Source: Chryseobacterium capnotolerans
GTDB lineage: Bacteria > Bacteroidota > Bacteroidia > Flavobacteriales > Weeksellaceae
NCBI RefSeq assembly: GCF_021278965.1
Contig: NZ_CP065589.1
Span: 2,609,001-2,673,000 of the forward strand
Length of the DNA stretch: 64,000 bases
Reading direction: 5' to 3'
In this document: positions 34,540 through 44,100 of the stretch, piece after piece
Layout of the letters: each line of letters opens with the position of its first letter
How positions within the stretch are numbered: position 1 is the stretch's first letter
Program-made: the position numbers and the translations under genes
Notes under the pieces: model-generated
Seen by the model: the letters and a program-made list of their open reading frames with translations, nothing else
Databases searched by the model: none
What the model was told of the DNA's origin: nothing

Positions 34540-37107
34540 TTATTTCACCAGCTTCTGTGCTCTTCTCAAATTATCTGTCGCCTGTAAAATTTTATTTTTC
34601 AGAATAGCATTATAATCAGGGTTTTTCAAAAGGAACTGATTGACCACTTCAAACGCTTTTGGATCCTGATAACTGCTAAATGTGGAACGGAGCCAGTTAT
34701 CCGGAAAAAATATATCCCCTGTTTTCTGAATTTCCTGTAAAATCTCCAAAGTCTTAGGAAGATAATGAACGGATGTCTGCTGCCTTAATGGATGGTGCAG
34801 ATAACCCAACGCTGATCCCACAGCAGATTCATTGGATCTATTCTGTTTTTGCATCAGTCCGTTGAAAAAATTGTCACGTATTTTTTGATCGGATGAAACC
34901 GCCTGCATAATGATTTTGAAGCGATTCACCCGATCCGGATTTTTAATTCTTGTCAGTTGCTCCTGCAGCAAATCATTATTATTTGAATTTCTTAATGATA
35001 AAGCAAGTGCAAGGTTTGTGAAATCTTCATCATTAAGCGATACTCCTTGTGGAGGAGTTTGCGACTTCCAGATCTTATACAGATTATCATAAGCCTGTTG
35101 AGATTGGAAAATACTCTGGTAACCGTCAAACACAATTTTCTTGTTGTTTTTTGCTGTCTGTACCTGTAATGCTTTCCATAATTTATCTTCTATATTTCCA
35201 GATTCCTTCAGTCTGGTATTTTCAGGTAAAAAATTCCAATAAACAGAGGAAATATAGCCGGTAATCAAACGAAGGTTCAGTTCTGTAGTTTCTTTAGGCA
35301 ATTGTTCTGCAAAGAAATTCAATACATCCTGTTTATTACCCCCTGCTCCGTTCAGCATATTTTCATACAAAGAAATATAAGCACTTGCACGGTTGATTGG
35401 ATCTTTTATCAAAGCAAAATTGGAGATAATCGTTTGATCTGTTTTGAACACTCCATATCCTATTCCCGATGAATTTTGCAGGATAAAGAGAGGTTTCAAT
35501 TTTCCTTTTAATTCAGGAATATCCTGCTGTTTACCATCCAGTTTTACAATAACCTTCTCAATTCTGTCAGGATAAAATAAACTGATCTCAAATTCCTGCG
35601 GCCATAGTTTAGGTTCTTTTCCATATTCCGGTGTTTGAATACTGGTAAAACGTTCTATCTTATCACCGTTATATTTTACATCATAATCGATGACTGGTCT
35701 TCCGGGATCATTTACCCATACTTTATTCCAACTTTGCAGATCTTTCGGCGTATGTTTATCGAGAATGGCAATAAGATCCGGCCAGCTTGCATTGTTGAAG
35801 GCATATTGGGTAAGGTATTCACTGACTCCTTTTCGGAAATCTTCCTCACCGATCAATAGTTCTAACTGGCGCATCATAATCGGGGCTTTGTTATAAATAA
35901 TTGGCCCATACATCATTCCTGCATTCTGCAGATTATCTAAAATCTGGCGGATAGGATTTGCCCCCAAAGTACGATCCACGGAATATGCAGCCGGAAAATG
36001 AGTCGTTAAAAACTTCAGATCATATATACTCTTATCTGAAGACGCTCCAGTGCTTTTATCTGCCATAAAATTGGCAAAGACCTCTTTCATCCAGACATCA
36101 TTGAACCAATCCATCGTCACCATATCTCCAAACCAAAGATGAGCCACTTCATGAGCAATCAGATTGGAACGGTTATTCAACTGATTCTGTGTTGCACTTT
36201 TATCTAAAAACAATGTAGAGTTTTGGAATAAGATAGCTCCCGGATGTTCCATTCCTCCGAATTGGAAATCCGGAATGGCAGCCATTCCATGTTTTTGGAA
36301 AGGATGTTTGATACCTGTCCATTTTTCATAATAGGCCAGAGAATTACGGTACAGTGTGAAAATAGAATCCATACTGTTTTTAATTTTTTCAGAATCGGTT
36401 TCACGGTATAAAATTCTGGAATCCTGCTGACTAATTTTCTCTGTATGGTTTTTAAAATCTCCCGCTGTAAAAGAAAAAAGATATGTTGGAAGCAGCTCCG
36501 ACTGATGAAACCGCAATGTTTTCTGTCCTTGTTGTACAAAGGTATCCTCTAATTTTCCGTTGGATATTGCACTCCATTTTTCAGGAATTGTTAAGGTCAA
36601 AGAATATTTCGCCTTCAAATTGGGCTGATCAAAGCATGGAAACATCGTTCTTGCACGATCCGGTACAAATAAAGCATACAAATATCCGTCACGTCTGTTC
36701 AATGCTCCATTTCCTGCCAGAAAACTGAAATTAATCTGATTGGATCCCGACTTCAGGTATTGGGTATCAATAACTACATGTTCATTTTCCAGAACCGGTT
36801 GTATCGTTTGCCCATTCACAGATACTGATAAAAGCGAAGCGGGATCTTCTTTAAAGTCTATTAGTAACGGAGATTCGTTTTGTTTCTTATAGTTAAATGT
36901 AAGAACTTCAGTTCCGGAAATTCTTTCTGATTTACTTTCAGGAATCTTCAGATGAAGCTCATATTTAATATCACTTAATGTACTTTTTCTCAACTGGACC
37001 AATTCATATGATACTCCAGATTCAATCTTAGGTAAAGATTTTGTTTGTGCATAATAACCACTATTGAAAACGAAAAGACATAATGCTAATAGACGTACTT
37101 TTTTCAT
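34540..37107 (-). CDS. M1 family zinc aminopeptidase
   Basis: 855 residues with a signal peptide (MKKVRLLALCLFVFNSGYYA). The M1 active site is complete: GGMEH at 284-288 (substrate-binding, GxMEN variant), zinc ligands H319 and H323 in HEVAH and E342 in WMKEVFANFMADK at the expected spacing. An N-terminal beta domain and a long helical C-terminus complete the family's usual order. It is exported, probably periplasmic, and trims N-terminal residues from peptides. Single gene, 570 bp from the next gene upstream. Confidence 0.9.
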   Translation of the reverse strand: MKKVRLLALCLFVFNSGYYAQTKSLPKIESGVSYELVQLRKSTLSDIKYELHLKIPESKSERISGTEVLTFNYKKQNESPLLIDFKEDPASLLSVSVNGQTIQPVLENEHVVIDTQYLKSGSNQINFSFLAGNGALNRRDGYLYALFVPDRARTMFPCFDQPNLKAKYSLTLTIPEKWSAISNGKLEDTFVQQGQKTLRFHQSELLPTYLFSFTAGDFKNHTEKISQQDSRILYRETDSEKIKNSMDSIFTLYRNSLAYYEKWTGIKHPFQKHGMAAIPDFQFGGMEHPGAILFQNSTLFLDKSATQNQLNNRSNLIAHEVAHLWFGDMVTMDWFNDVWMKEVFANFMADKSTGASSDKSIYDLKFLTTHFPAAYSVDRTLGANPIRQILDNLQNAGMMYGPIIYNKAPIMMRQLELLIGEEDFRKGVSEYLTQYAFNNASWPDLIAILDKHTPKDLQSWNKVWVNDPGRPVIDYDVKYNGDKIERFTSIQTPEYGKEPKLWPQEFEISLFYPDRIEKVIVKLDGKQQDIPELKGKLKPLFILQNSSGIGYGVFKTDQTIISNFALIKDPINRASAYISLYENMLNGAGGNKQDVLNFFAEQLPKETTELNLRLITGYISSVYWNFLPENTRLKESGNIEDKLWKALQVQTAKNNKKIVFDGYQSIFQSQQAYDNLYKIWKSQTPPQGVSLNDEDFTNLALALSLRNSNNNDLLQEQLTRIKNPDRVNRFKIIMQAVSSDQKIRDNFFNGLMQKQNRSNESAVGSALGYLHHPLRQQTSVHYLPKTLEILQEIQKTGDIFFPDNWLRSTFSSYQDPKAFEVVNQFLLKNPDYNAILKNKILQATDNLRRAQKLVK

Positions 37108-37674
37108 ACATCAAATATAATATAACGATTGGAAGCTAAGTGAAAAAAATCAATCAAAAATCACATTGACCTATCTTTTTTTCCGTTTCAAAATGAAAAT
37201 ATTCTATAAAGTACATTTTTAACCTTAAATCCTTCTCTATAGCCCAATCATAGAGTCCTTCATCTACAGAATATTGGCTTAATATTCGACTTAAAGAATA
37301 TTTTATGATTCATTGCTCTGCCAGTTCCGCAGTGGTAAAAATACAAGAAGAAAAGCGGCTTTCTCTCCTACAAAAAAATATACACCGTTTTCAATACTTT
37401 CGTTTTATAATTATTGGTAGAATTTGGCGGCCCATTTTGCTTCCTGCCAACATGAGACATAATGCTATATTATGATGTAACTTAAGCAATAATTATTTTC
37501 AAAAAATTAAATTTATTTTAAGCAAAAAAAAGCACAAATAACCTTATTAATAAACGCTTTACAATAAAAAACATCTTGTTACTTTTTTATTTATTTATAT
37601 TAATTCCAGATAAACAAAATTATTTTCATCTATTATCATAAATTATTAATAATTTAGCGGAATAATTAAAACGA
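37108..37674. other. AT-rich intergenic region
   Basis: 567 bp without a convincing gene or RNA. It contains several short AATATT-rich motifs and long A/T runs in front of the cupin-like gene. The promoters of the two divergent genes lie here, but no strong TAnnTTTG element stands out. Confidence 0.35.
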
Positions 37675-38556
37675 ATGGGCATACTCCTTAAACCGATTGA
37701 TATTGTAGATGATATTTCACAAGAAGATTTCCGTGAAAAATATTTAAAGCCTCGCAAACCAGTCGTCATCAAAAACATGGCTAAAAATTGGCCTGCATAT
37801 CAAAAATGGACCATGGAGTATATGAAGGAAGTGGTTGGCGACGTTGTTGTTCCTTTATACGACAGTGCTAAAGCTGATCCTGCAGCTCCTATCAATACAC
37901 CTACCACCAAAATGCCTTTTGGAGAATATGTGGATTTGATTCAACGGGAACCTACAGATCTGAGAATCTTCTTTTTTGACCCGATCAAATTTGCGCCTAA
38001 GTTGTTGGATGACTATATCCCGCCTAAGAATCTAATGGGTGGTTTTTTGGATAAATATCCGAGTATGTTCTTTGGGGGTAAGGGTTCTGTGACTTTCCTT
38101 CATTATGATATCGATATGCCTCATATCTTCCACACTCATTTTAATGGAAGAAAGCATGTCCTTCTTTTCGAATACAAATGGAAAACCCGTTTGTACAAGC
38201 TTCCTTACGCTACTTATGCTTTGGAAGACTATGATATTGCCAATCCTGATTTTGAAAAGTTCCCGGCACTGAACGGTATTGAAGGGATAGAATGCTATCT
38301 GGAACATGGAGATACTTTGTTTATGCCTACCGGCTGGTGGCACTGGATGAAATATCTGGATGGATCTTTCTCGCTTTCTCTTCGTGCATGGGATAAAAGC
38401 TGGGCGGTAAAAGCGCATTCCCTATGGAATCTTGCCATTCAGCGTAATTTTGATAACTTCATGAAAGGGAGGTATAAAAAAAGATATATGGACTGGAAGG
38501 AAAGAAAATCCGTAGAAAGAGCCAATAACGCTCTGAAAAAAGGGCTTCCTAAATAA
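37675..38556 (+). CDS. Cupin-like (JmjC-type) Fe(II)/2-oxoglutarate-dependent oxygenase
   Basis: 293 residues. The cupin_8/JmjC-like fold is marked by the iron ligands H-x-D in FLHYDIDMPHIFHTHFNGRK (about residues 141-160) and the distal His in FMPTGWWHWMKYLDGSFSLS. The N-terminus (DISQEDFREKYLKPRKPVVI) is the normal entry of this family. Members hydroxylate proteins or small molecules. It is followed by a membrane protein, with 87 bp between, and may be cotranscribed with it. Confidence 0.8.
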   Translation: MGILLKPIDIVDDISQEDFREKYLKPRKPVVIKNMAKNWPAYQKWTMEYMKEVVGDVVVPLYDSAKADPAAPINTPTTKMPFGEYVDLIQREPTDLRIFFFDPIKFAPKLLDDYIPPKNLMGGFLDKYPSMFFGGKGSVTFLHYDIDMPHIFHTHFNGRKHVLLFEYKWKTRLYKLPYATYALEDYDIANPDFEKFPALNGIEGIECYLEHGDTLFMPTGWWHWMKYLDGSFSLSLRAWDKSWAVKAHSLWNLAIQRNFDNFMKGRYKKRYMDWKERKSVERANNALKKGLPK

Positions 38557-38643
38557 ACACACTTTAATTCACAGGTTTTATACAATATGCAATTTAAAAA
38601 TGATTAAATTGCATAGAGAACCCGTTCCCTTAACACCTAGTGT

Positions 38644-39366
38644 ATGTTCGAAAAATTGATTGACAGTTTTGAGAAGCTGTGTCTTCAGATTATTATTGAA
38701 ATATTGCTGGTTCCGGTAACTATCTTTAAATTGTTTCAGGATCCACGCCGCTGCTATGATCTGTCCGTACATGAAATGGAAAAAGAAGAAACTGAGCGAT
38801 TTCGTGATTATTTGTCTCCTATCAAACTTTCAGTTTATACTTCAGTGATTGTATCTGTGCTTTTAATGGATTATGGCGGAGAACAGAATTTTCTGTCAAA
38901 GATCAAAGGATTAAGTATGGTGGAAAAAGCCTTATTTATTTTCTTGATGAACAATTTTACGGCCGTCATTTTTAGCGTAATCTTATTATGGTATAAAAAA
39001 GAAAAAGTGAATACGGTAACCTTCCGTACTTTACTTTTTTCCTTTATCTATACTACGGTTTATACTTCTACTCCATTTTTTATCCTGATCTTTTCGGTGA
39101 TGTTTCTAGGACAGACCATCAATGTCCAATCTTATTTAGACCACCTTGATAACCTGACCCGTTCCGGAAGCTATAGTTGGAGAGACAAATTCTTTTTTAT
39201 CATTTTCATTGTGTTTTTTATCATTGGAATCATTGGATTGGCAAAACTATTCAAAGCCCTGCATCATATTCTGAAAGAAAATTTCCGTTACCATCCTTAT
39301 GTAGTATGGTTTTTTACCTTATTATTTTTTCTTATCCAGCTTTATTACACGAAAGGATTTATATAA
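38644..39366 (+). CDS. Integral membrane protein (YIP1-like layout)
   Basis: 240 residues with five to six membrane helices (SVYTSVIVSVLLMDYGG, IFLMNNFTAVIFSVILLWY, FSFIYTTVYTSTPFFILIFS, FIIFIVFFIIGIIGLAKLF, VVWFFTLLFFLIQLYY). The N-terminal amphipathic part is cytoplasmic and has R-R-C-Y. No family is certain. Its position right behind the cupin-like gene suggests a shared role. Confidence 0.65.
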   Translation: MFEKLIDSFEKLCLQIIIEILLVPVTIFKLFQDPRRCYDLSVHEMEKEETERFRDYLSPIKLSVYTSVIVSVLLMDYGGEQNFLSKIKGLSMVEKALFIFLMNNFTAVIFSVILLWYKKEKVNTVTFRTLLFSFIYTTVYTSTPFFILIFSVMFLGQTINVQSYLDHLDNLTRSGSYSWRDKFFFIIFIVFFIIGIIGLAKLFKALHHILKENFRYHPYVVWFFTLLFFLIQLYYTKGFI

Positions 39367-39853
39367 AATATTATTTCTTAGGCCCGATTATTCAATTTGC
39401 TTAAGAAAAAATGTAATATCTATGTCCCAAAATCTATAATTTGACTCCATGGTTCTCTTCAAAAAGATATAAAAAAAGATTCTTTATTTCTTTTGAAGAT
39501 ACTACATTTATCCCTCTTCAAATATAAAACAACCTGATTTTCAATAAATTAAAATCATGTATAATGTAAGTAGGCATGAATTATCATTTATAGAAAATTG
39601 TTTTTCACTAACATTGTATTCATATAAAACACAAAATATTTTCAAATCCAATTCTCATGGATTGAAAGTTATTTTCTTTAAAAAGTTACAATCATGGATA
39701 AAAAGTATTTTAATTATTCTCACCATTATTTGTTATTATCTGGAAAACGCAAGTAGGAATTAGCATTTTTATTTTTGCTACTATTTGGGAATCACTAGAT
39801 CTCTATAAACATGTGGCAGGGAGGTCAATAAAAAAACACAAAACCATATACCG
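39367..39853. other. Intergenic region before the surface-protein locus
   Basis: About 490 bp. The 68-codon frame at 39557-39763 has no recognisable feature and biased composition and is rejected as a gene. No hairpin or repeat of note. Confidence 0.35.
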
Positions 39854-40279
39854 ATGAATCTGAAGGAAATACATATTGGTCAACTCATACACATAAGAGT
39901 TGAAGAAATGGAAATTGAAACTGCACGTTTATGCAGTTACTTTAAATGCACGGAAAATGATCTTATGAAAATATACAAATCTGAAGATATTTCGGCAGCA
40001 TTACTTTTAAAATGGAGTAAGCTATTGGAATATGATTTTTTCAGGCTCTATTCCCAGCATCTCATTTTCTATTCTCCGCCAGTTGTTAAGAATGAACGTA
40101 AAGATTCTGAATTTAAAACCTCTCTGCCACAATTTAGAAAAAATATCTACACCACTGAAATGATAGATTTTATTTTAGAAATGATCCGTTCCGGAACAAA
40201 AACCAAACAACAGGTCATTAAGGAATACAGGATTCCTAAAACTACATTGTATAAATGGATTGAAAAATATTCCTCCTAA
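39854..40279 (+). CDS. Small helix-turn-helix protein, transposase-like
   Basis: 141 residues. The N-terminal part (IRVEEMEIETARLCSYFKCT) and the C-terminal helix-turn-helix (KTKQQVIKEYRIPKTTLYKW) both look DNA-binding. The C-terminal unit is like the HTH of IS3-type orfA, but no transposase catalytic part is present. In Chryseobacterium such proteins occur in pairs with the next gene ahead of surface-protein genes; a regulatory role is likelier than transposition. Overlaps the region of the next gene start. Confidence 0.6.
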   Translation: MNLKEIHIGQLIHIRVEEMEIETARLCSYFKCTENDLMKIYKSEDISAALLLKWSKLLEYDFFRLYSQHLIFYSPPVVKNERKDSEFKTSLPQFRKNIYTTEMIDFILEMIRSGTKTKQQVIKEYRIPKTTLYKWIEKYSS

Positions 40280-40304
40280 ATCGACCATTATTTATTACTA
40301 TTAT

Positions 40305-40625
40305 ATGAAAAAGTATCACGAGCCCAACTATAGACGTATTTTCACAGATATCCTTACCAGAAAATATCCTGAAAAATTAGAAACCTGCACTCCTATTCTC
40401 AGCAAAAAAGAACTTACGGCATTGGATGTTCTACAGCTGAACAGGCTTATTTTTAACACTGGATATACAGACATTAATCAAAAGCACAGGTCATTTAATG
40501 AAACTTCTATTTTACAGATTCTGGAATATCAAAAAACCCACAATCTGAATAACAGTCAGTTGGCAATTCATTTCAGACTTAGCAGGAATACTGTTACCAA
40601 ATGGAAAAAATTATTTTTATCATGA
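40305..40625 (+). CDS. Small helix-turn-helix protein, second of the pair
   Basis: 106 residues from the ATG at 40305 (MKKYHEPNYRRIFTDILTRK); an earlier start at 40260 overlaps the previous gene. The C-terminal helix-turn-helix is HNLNNSQLAIHFRLSRNTVT, followed by KWKKLFLS. It is 25 bp behind the first HTH gene. Both may form a two-part regulator for the secreted-protein genes downstream. Confidence 0.6.
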   Translation: MKKYHEPNYRRIFTDILTRKYPEKLETCTPILSKKELTALDVLQLNRLIFNTGYTDINQKHRSFNETSILQILEYQKTHNLNNSQLAIHFRLSRNTVTKWKKLFLS

Positions 40626-40823
40626 AAAGAAATTAGGTTTAAAACCAGTCTATTTTATATCGAAAAATTATTCCAATTACACAATATATAGTTATTGTAT
40701 ACCACTTGAGAGGTATTTTTATTGAGTACAAAGAGATACTAAATAATTCTTGTATCGTAAAATATTTCTCACCTGGATACCTTTCCACTTCATTTAATTA
40801 ATAACCTTTTACAATATAAAATT

Positions 40824-42269
40824 ATGAAAAAAACTATTTTATCTATTATTGGTATTATTACTTTTAACAGTTTAATCAATGCACAGGTAGGAATTAACAC
40901 TACTATTTCTAAAACTTCACTAGATGTAAGTGCTAAAAGAGATGCTTCGGGAAATATTACGGATAACAGCCAGTTTATTGGGTTACAAGCACCAAGAATT
41001 ACAAGAGGGGAACTTACAGTCAATACAGCGGACTATGGAGCAGATCAAAAAGGGGCATTAGTTTATATTACTGATAGTAGTAGTGGTAATACAACGGGTT
41101 CAAGAATTAATATGAATACTATTGGCTATTATTATTTTGATGGAACTTTATGGCAGAAAATAAGTGGTGGTCCCGGGGCTGTTAATATCTACACAGCTGA
41201 CGGAACTATTGGAGCGAACCGTACTGTAACTATGACAGATAAAACACTTGCTTTTACTTCTTCTGCTGCCTCAGGATCAGATCATTTTAATATTGACGGA
41301 ACTACCTTCAGTGTCAATACTTTCTCAAATCGTATCGGAATGGGAACAACTACTCCATCAGCCATACTCAACACACTTAATCCTATTGCTGGTGATACCG
41401 GAGATGTTTTTGCAACAGGAATCAGTAATTGTGGAGCAAACTGTACCCAAAGTGCAGCTCGAAATATGGTTATTTATAACACCAATGCGACAAGCACTTC
41501 CGCAGGATCCATAGATTTTGTTTCCGCCATTGCTTCCACCGGAATTTCAGCAGCAGTAATTAAAAGCATCGATAGAAATGTTGGCAGCAATTTTGGTGGT
41601 TTATCTTTTCAAACACGAGGCGATGCTTCCGGACTAACAGATCGCCTAGTCATCAAACCCACAGGAAATGTAGGGGTGGGAACAACGGATACTCCCACAG
41701 AAAAGCTGGATGTAAACGGTAATGCCCGCATAAGAGGATTAGTAGACGGCAATGATGCTGCAAACTTCCCTAGATCGGTTGTTGCCAAAGCAGATGGTAC
41801 GTTAGGATATTCTTCTCTCTCTATGTCTTCCTTCCAGTTGATGATCCCACCACACAATGAATTTACTGCAGATTTTAGTAACCATTCAAATACAGCTTAT
41901 GATTCTAATGGATGGTGGGTAATCTCAAAATCATCAGTTGCATCCAATGTTACTTTTACAACAACTGGAAGTGGTTTTAGCGGAAGCAGCAGTCCCTACA
42001 CAACCAAAGCAACTAATCTCAATCCTGCAAGAATGACTATCGTCTATGAATATCAAGGAACTCCTTTTTCAGATCCTGGAAAGATTTATCCACAGCTCAC
42101 CGCAGGTAATAATCAGTCATTTCCTGATGTATATACTCCCTCTTTTATTAAGCTCGAAACAATAGGTGGTAAAACAAGAATGACTGTATCGATCGTAAGA
42201 GCTGATAATATACTTAACAATTGGCAGGGAACTTTCCTGCTCAATACCTTATTTGTTGTAAAAAATTAA
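40824..42269 (+). CDS. Secreted surface protein, flavobacterial S74-related without the chaperone domain
   Basis: 481 residues with a signal peptide (MKKTILSIIGIITFNSLINA). The mature N-terminus QVGINTTISKTSLDVSAKRD and the repeated VGVGTTDTPTEKLDVNGNAR are typical of flavobacterial tail-fibre-like proteins. However, it ends in a beta domain (LNNWQGTFLLNTLFVVKN) instead of the S74 autoproteolytic chaperone. Probably on the cell surface or secreted. A strong terminator follows. Confidence 0.65.
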   Translation: MKKTILSIIGIITFNSLINAQVGINTTISKTSLDVSAKRDASGNITDNSQFIGLQAPRITRGELTVNTADYGADQKGALVYITDSSSGNTTGSRINMNTIGYYYFDGTLWQKISGGPGAVNIYTADGTIGANRTVTMTDKTLAFTSSAASGSDHFNIDGTTFSVNTFSNRIGMGTTTPSAILNTLNPIAGDTGDVFATGISNCGANCTQSAARNMVIYNTNATSTSAGSIDFVSAIASTGISAAVIKSIDRNVGSNFGGLSFQTRGDASGLTDRLVIKPTGNVGVGTTDTPTEKLDVNGNARIRGLVDGNDAANFPRSVVAKADGTLGYSSLSMSSFQLMIPPHNEFTADFSNHSNTAYDSNGWWVISKSSVASNVTFTTTGSGFSGSSSPYTTKATNLNPARMTIVYEYQGTPFSDPGKIYPQLTAGNNQSFPDVYTPSFIKLETIGGKTRMTVSIVRADNILNNWQGTFLLNTLFVVKN

Positions 42270-42292
42270 CTTTTTTATTTTATATCCTATCC

Positions 42293-42321
42293 AATGGCAG
42301 TGAGATTCACTGCCATTTTTT
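42293..42321 (+). terminator. Rho-independent terminator
   Basis: AATGGCAGTGA (42293-42303) pairs perfectly with TCACTGCCATT (42307-42317) around a three-base loop, followed by a T run. Ends transcription of the surface-protein gene. Confidence 0.85.
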
Positions 42322-42509
42322 GATATCCATGTAAAATTAAGATTGAGAAGACTGGCGGATTGAACAGAGGCTGAATAGATTCCTTCATCTAACTTCAGGC
42401 TTCCTTACTTTGTTAAAAAAGAAATACTTTATCCCAAAACAAGTTAATTTAGTTAATATAAATCTTTATAAATCTACATTTTATATATTTTTTAATGTTT
42501 TTTTAACAA

Positions 42510-42543
42510 ACATACCAGTCTGTTCATATTTTAATTACATTTG
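42510..42543 (+). promoter_or_regulatory. Promoter and probable self-operator of the TetR gene
   Basis: TACATTTG at 42536-42543 matches the Bacteroidota -7 element 17 bp before the ATG. Just upstream ACATACCAGTCTGT (42510-42523) is an imperfect palindrome of the ACA-AC..GT-TGT pattern seen in TetR operators, placed between -33 and -7 so that a bound repressor would block the promoter. Confidence 0.55.
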
Positions 42544-42559
42544 TGAAAAACTTTGACCC

Positions 42560-43096
42560 ATGTCCAAACCTCGTGAAAGAATATTAAGTACAACTTTGCT
42601 TCTGTTTCATAAGCAAGGTTTTAACAGTACCGGTATTAACCAAATTATTGAAGAAGCCAAGGTTTCAAAAGCAAGCTTCTACCAACATTTTAAGTCAAAA
42701 GACGATCTATGTATTGAATTTCTTAACAAAAGATACAATTATTGGGTGTCTGAGCTGGAAAAGTTTATTTCCGGAACTTCAACGCCTGAAGAAAAAGTCT
42801 TGAAATCTTTTGATTTCCTTATTTATATGAATGAAAAAGAAGATTTCAGAGGCTGCAGCTTTTGGAATATCTTATCTGAAATACCCGCTGATAAAGAGAA
42901 CATTCATACTACTCTCCGTTATCACAAGAATAAGCTGAGAATATTCTTCAACGATGAAATGAAGAATGAGACAACAGCAGCACATGTTTATCTCCTTTTT
43001 GAAAGTTCAATACTTACCAGCCAGCTCTACAGGTCAAACGAATTCATTGAAACCTCCAAAACGATTATTAAAAATATACTTCATACCTCGCACTAA
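42560..43096 (+). CDS. TetR/AcrR family transcriptional regulator
   Basis: 178 residues. The N-terminal TetR DNA-binding helix-turn-helix is clear (RILSTTLLLFHKQGFNSTGI then EEAKVSKASFYQHFKSKDDL). The C-terminal ligand domain has FRGCSFWNILSEIPADKENI. It is 43 bp before the S74-type surface-protein gene on the same strand, so it may control the locus and itself through the palindrome upstream. Confidence 0.9.
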   Translation: MSKPRERILSTTLLLFHKQGFNSTGINQIIEEAKVSKASFYQHFKSKDDLCIEFLNKRYNYWVSELEKFISGTSTPEEKVLKSFDFLIYMNEKEDFRGCSFWNILSEIPADKENIHTTLRYHKNKLRIFFNDEMKNETTAAHVYLLFESSILTSQLYRSNEFIETSKTIIKNILHTSH

Positions 43097-43138
43097 GGAA
43101 GTATTAAACATACTCAAATAAAAAGCAATTAAAAAACT

Positions 43139-44002
43139 ATGCAAAACTCTACTTTTGTGCAGAAGACTTATTCTGCAATGTTCAGACTATGCCTCATCGG
43201 AAGTATCACTACCAGCTCAATGATGTTTTCCCAAGCAGGAGGTAAAATCGGAATTAACACTCCCAACCCAAAAGCTACTTTGGATATTAATGCTAAAACG
43301 GACGGAAGTTCCCAGGCTGAAGGGCTGATGATTCCAAGACTCACGGGAGATCAGATTCAAACCATGACAGCAAGCATCCAGCCGGGAACGGAGTCCCTGA
43401 TGATCTATGCAACCGCTACTCCAGCATCTCCTACTTCTAAGGTCGCAAAGATCACTCAGCCAGGTTATTATTTCTGGAATGGAAGCAATTGGGAAAGTAT
43501 GGGGGTAAACTCAAACCTCTATACCTCGGATGGAGCTATCACAACTTCTTTGGCCGCAAGAAATGTAGATTTGAATGGTAAAAACCTTGTCTTTTCCGGA
43601 ACTGGAAGTGTTGGGATTGGAACCACTCCTTCTGCAACAGCTAAACTGGATGTTGCCGGAACAATAAAAGCCAGTGCTATAGATTATAACTCTGATGAAA
43701 GATTAAAGCAAAATATCGTTGAATTACACTCTTCTCAAGAAATCATCAACAAGCTAAGACCTGTCTCCTATTTTTGGAATAAAACCGGAAAAAAGAAAGG
43801 CGGAAATGCCCAGCTTCAATATGGTCTTGTTGCTCAGGAGGTAGAAAAAGTGCTGCCCAATATCGTCAGCACCGACAATGAAGGCTATAAATCAGTCAAT
43901 TATAACGAACTGATTCCTTTATTATTACAAACCGTTCAGGAACAGGGCAAAAAGATAGAAGAATTACAGAAAGAACTGCAGCATCTGAAAAAATCCAGAT
44001 AA
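43139..44002 (+). CDS. Tail-fibre-type protein with S74 intramolecular chaperone domain
   Basis: 287 residues. The N-terminal signal region ends at SMMFSQAGGK and is followed by IGINTPNPKATLDINAKTDG. The C-terminal S74 domain starts at YNSDERLKQNIVELHSSQEI (about residue 185), with the LVAQEVEKVLPNIVSTDN motif and a final coiled coil (EQGKKIEELQKELQHLKKSR). The domain trimerises and is then usually cut off. Such proteins are surface-exposed in flavobacteria. Likely cotranscribed with the following large gene. Confidence 0.85.
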   Translation: MQNSTFVQKTYSAMFRLCLIGSITTSSMMFSQAGGKIGINTPNPKATLDINAKTDGSSQAEGLMIPRLTGDQIQTMTASIQPGTESLMIYATATPASPTSKVAKITQPGYYFWNGSNWESMGVNSNLYTSDGAITTSLAARNVDLNGKNLVFSGTGSVGIGTTPSATAKLDVAGTIKASAIDYNSDERLKQNIVELHSSQEIINKLRPVSYFWNKTGKKKGGNAQLQYGLVAQEVEKVLPNIVSTDNEGYKSVNYNELIPLLLQTVQEQGKKIEELQKELQHLKKSR

Positions 44003-44100
44003 ACTTCATCCAGGAACACCTTAATTCAAAGGTGTACTATGTTTAGCAAAGATTGAGACAGAATCTCTCAATCGATTACCAATTTTGTAATTCTAAGAAC

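Noticed and set aside
39557..39763. Short gene of 68 codons
   Set aside because: Low-complexity lysine/serine/phenylalanine-rich translation in an AT-rich gap, without start context or family.
39854..40625. IS3-type insertion sequence
   Set aside because: Helix-turn-helix parts resemble orfA, but there is no DDE catalytic orfB and no terminal inverted repeats were found around the pair.
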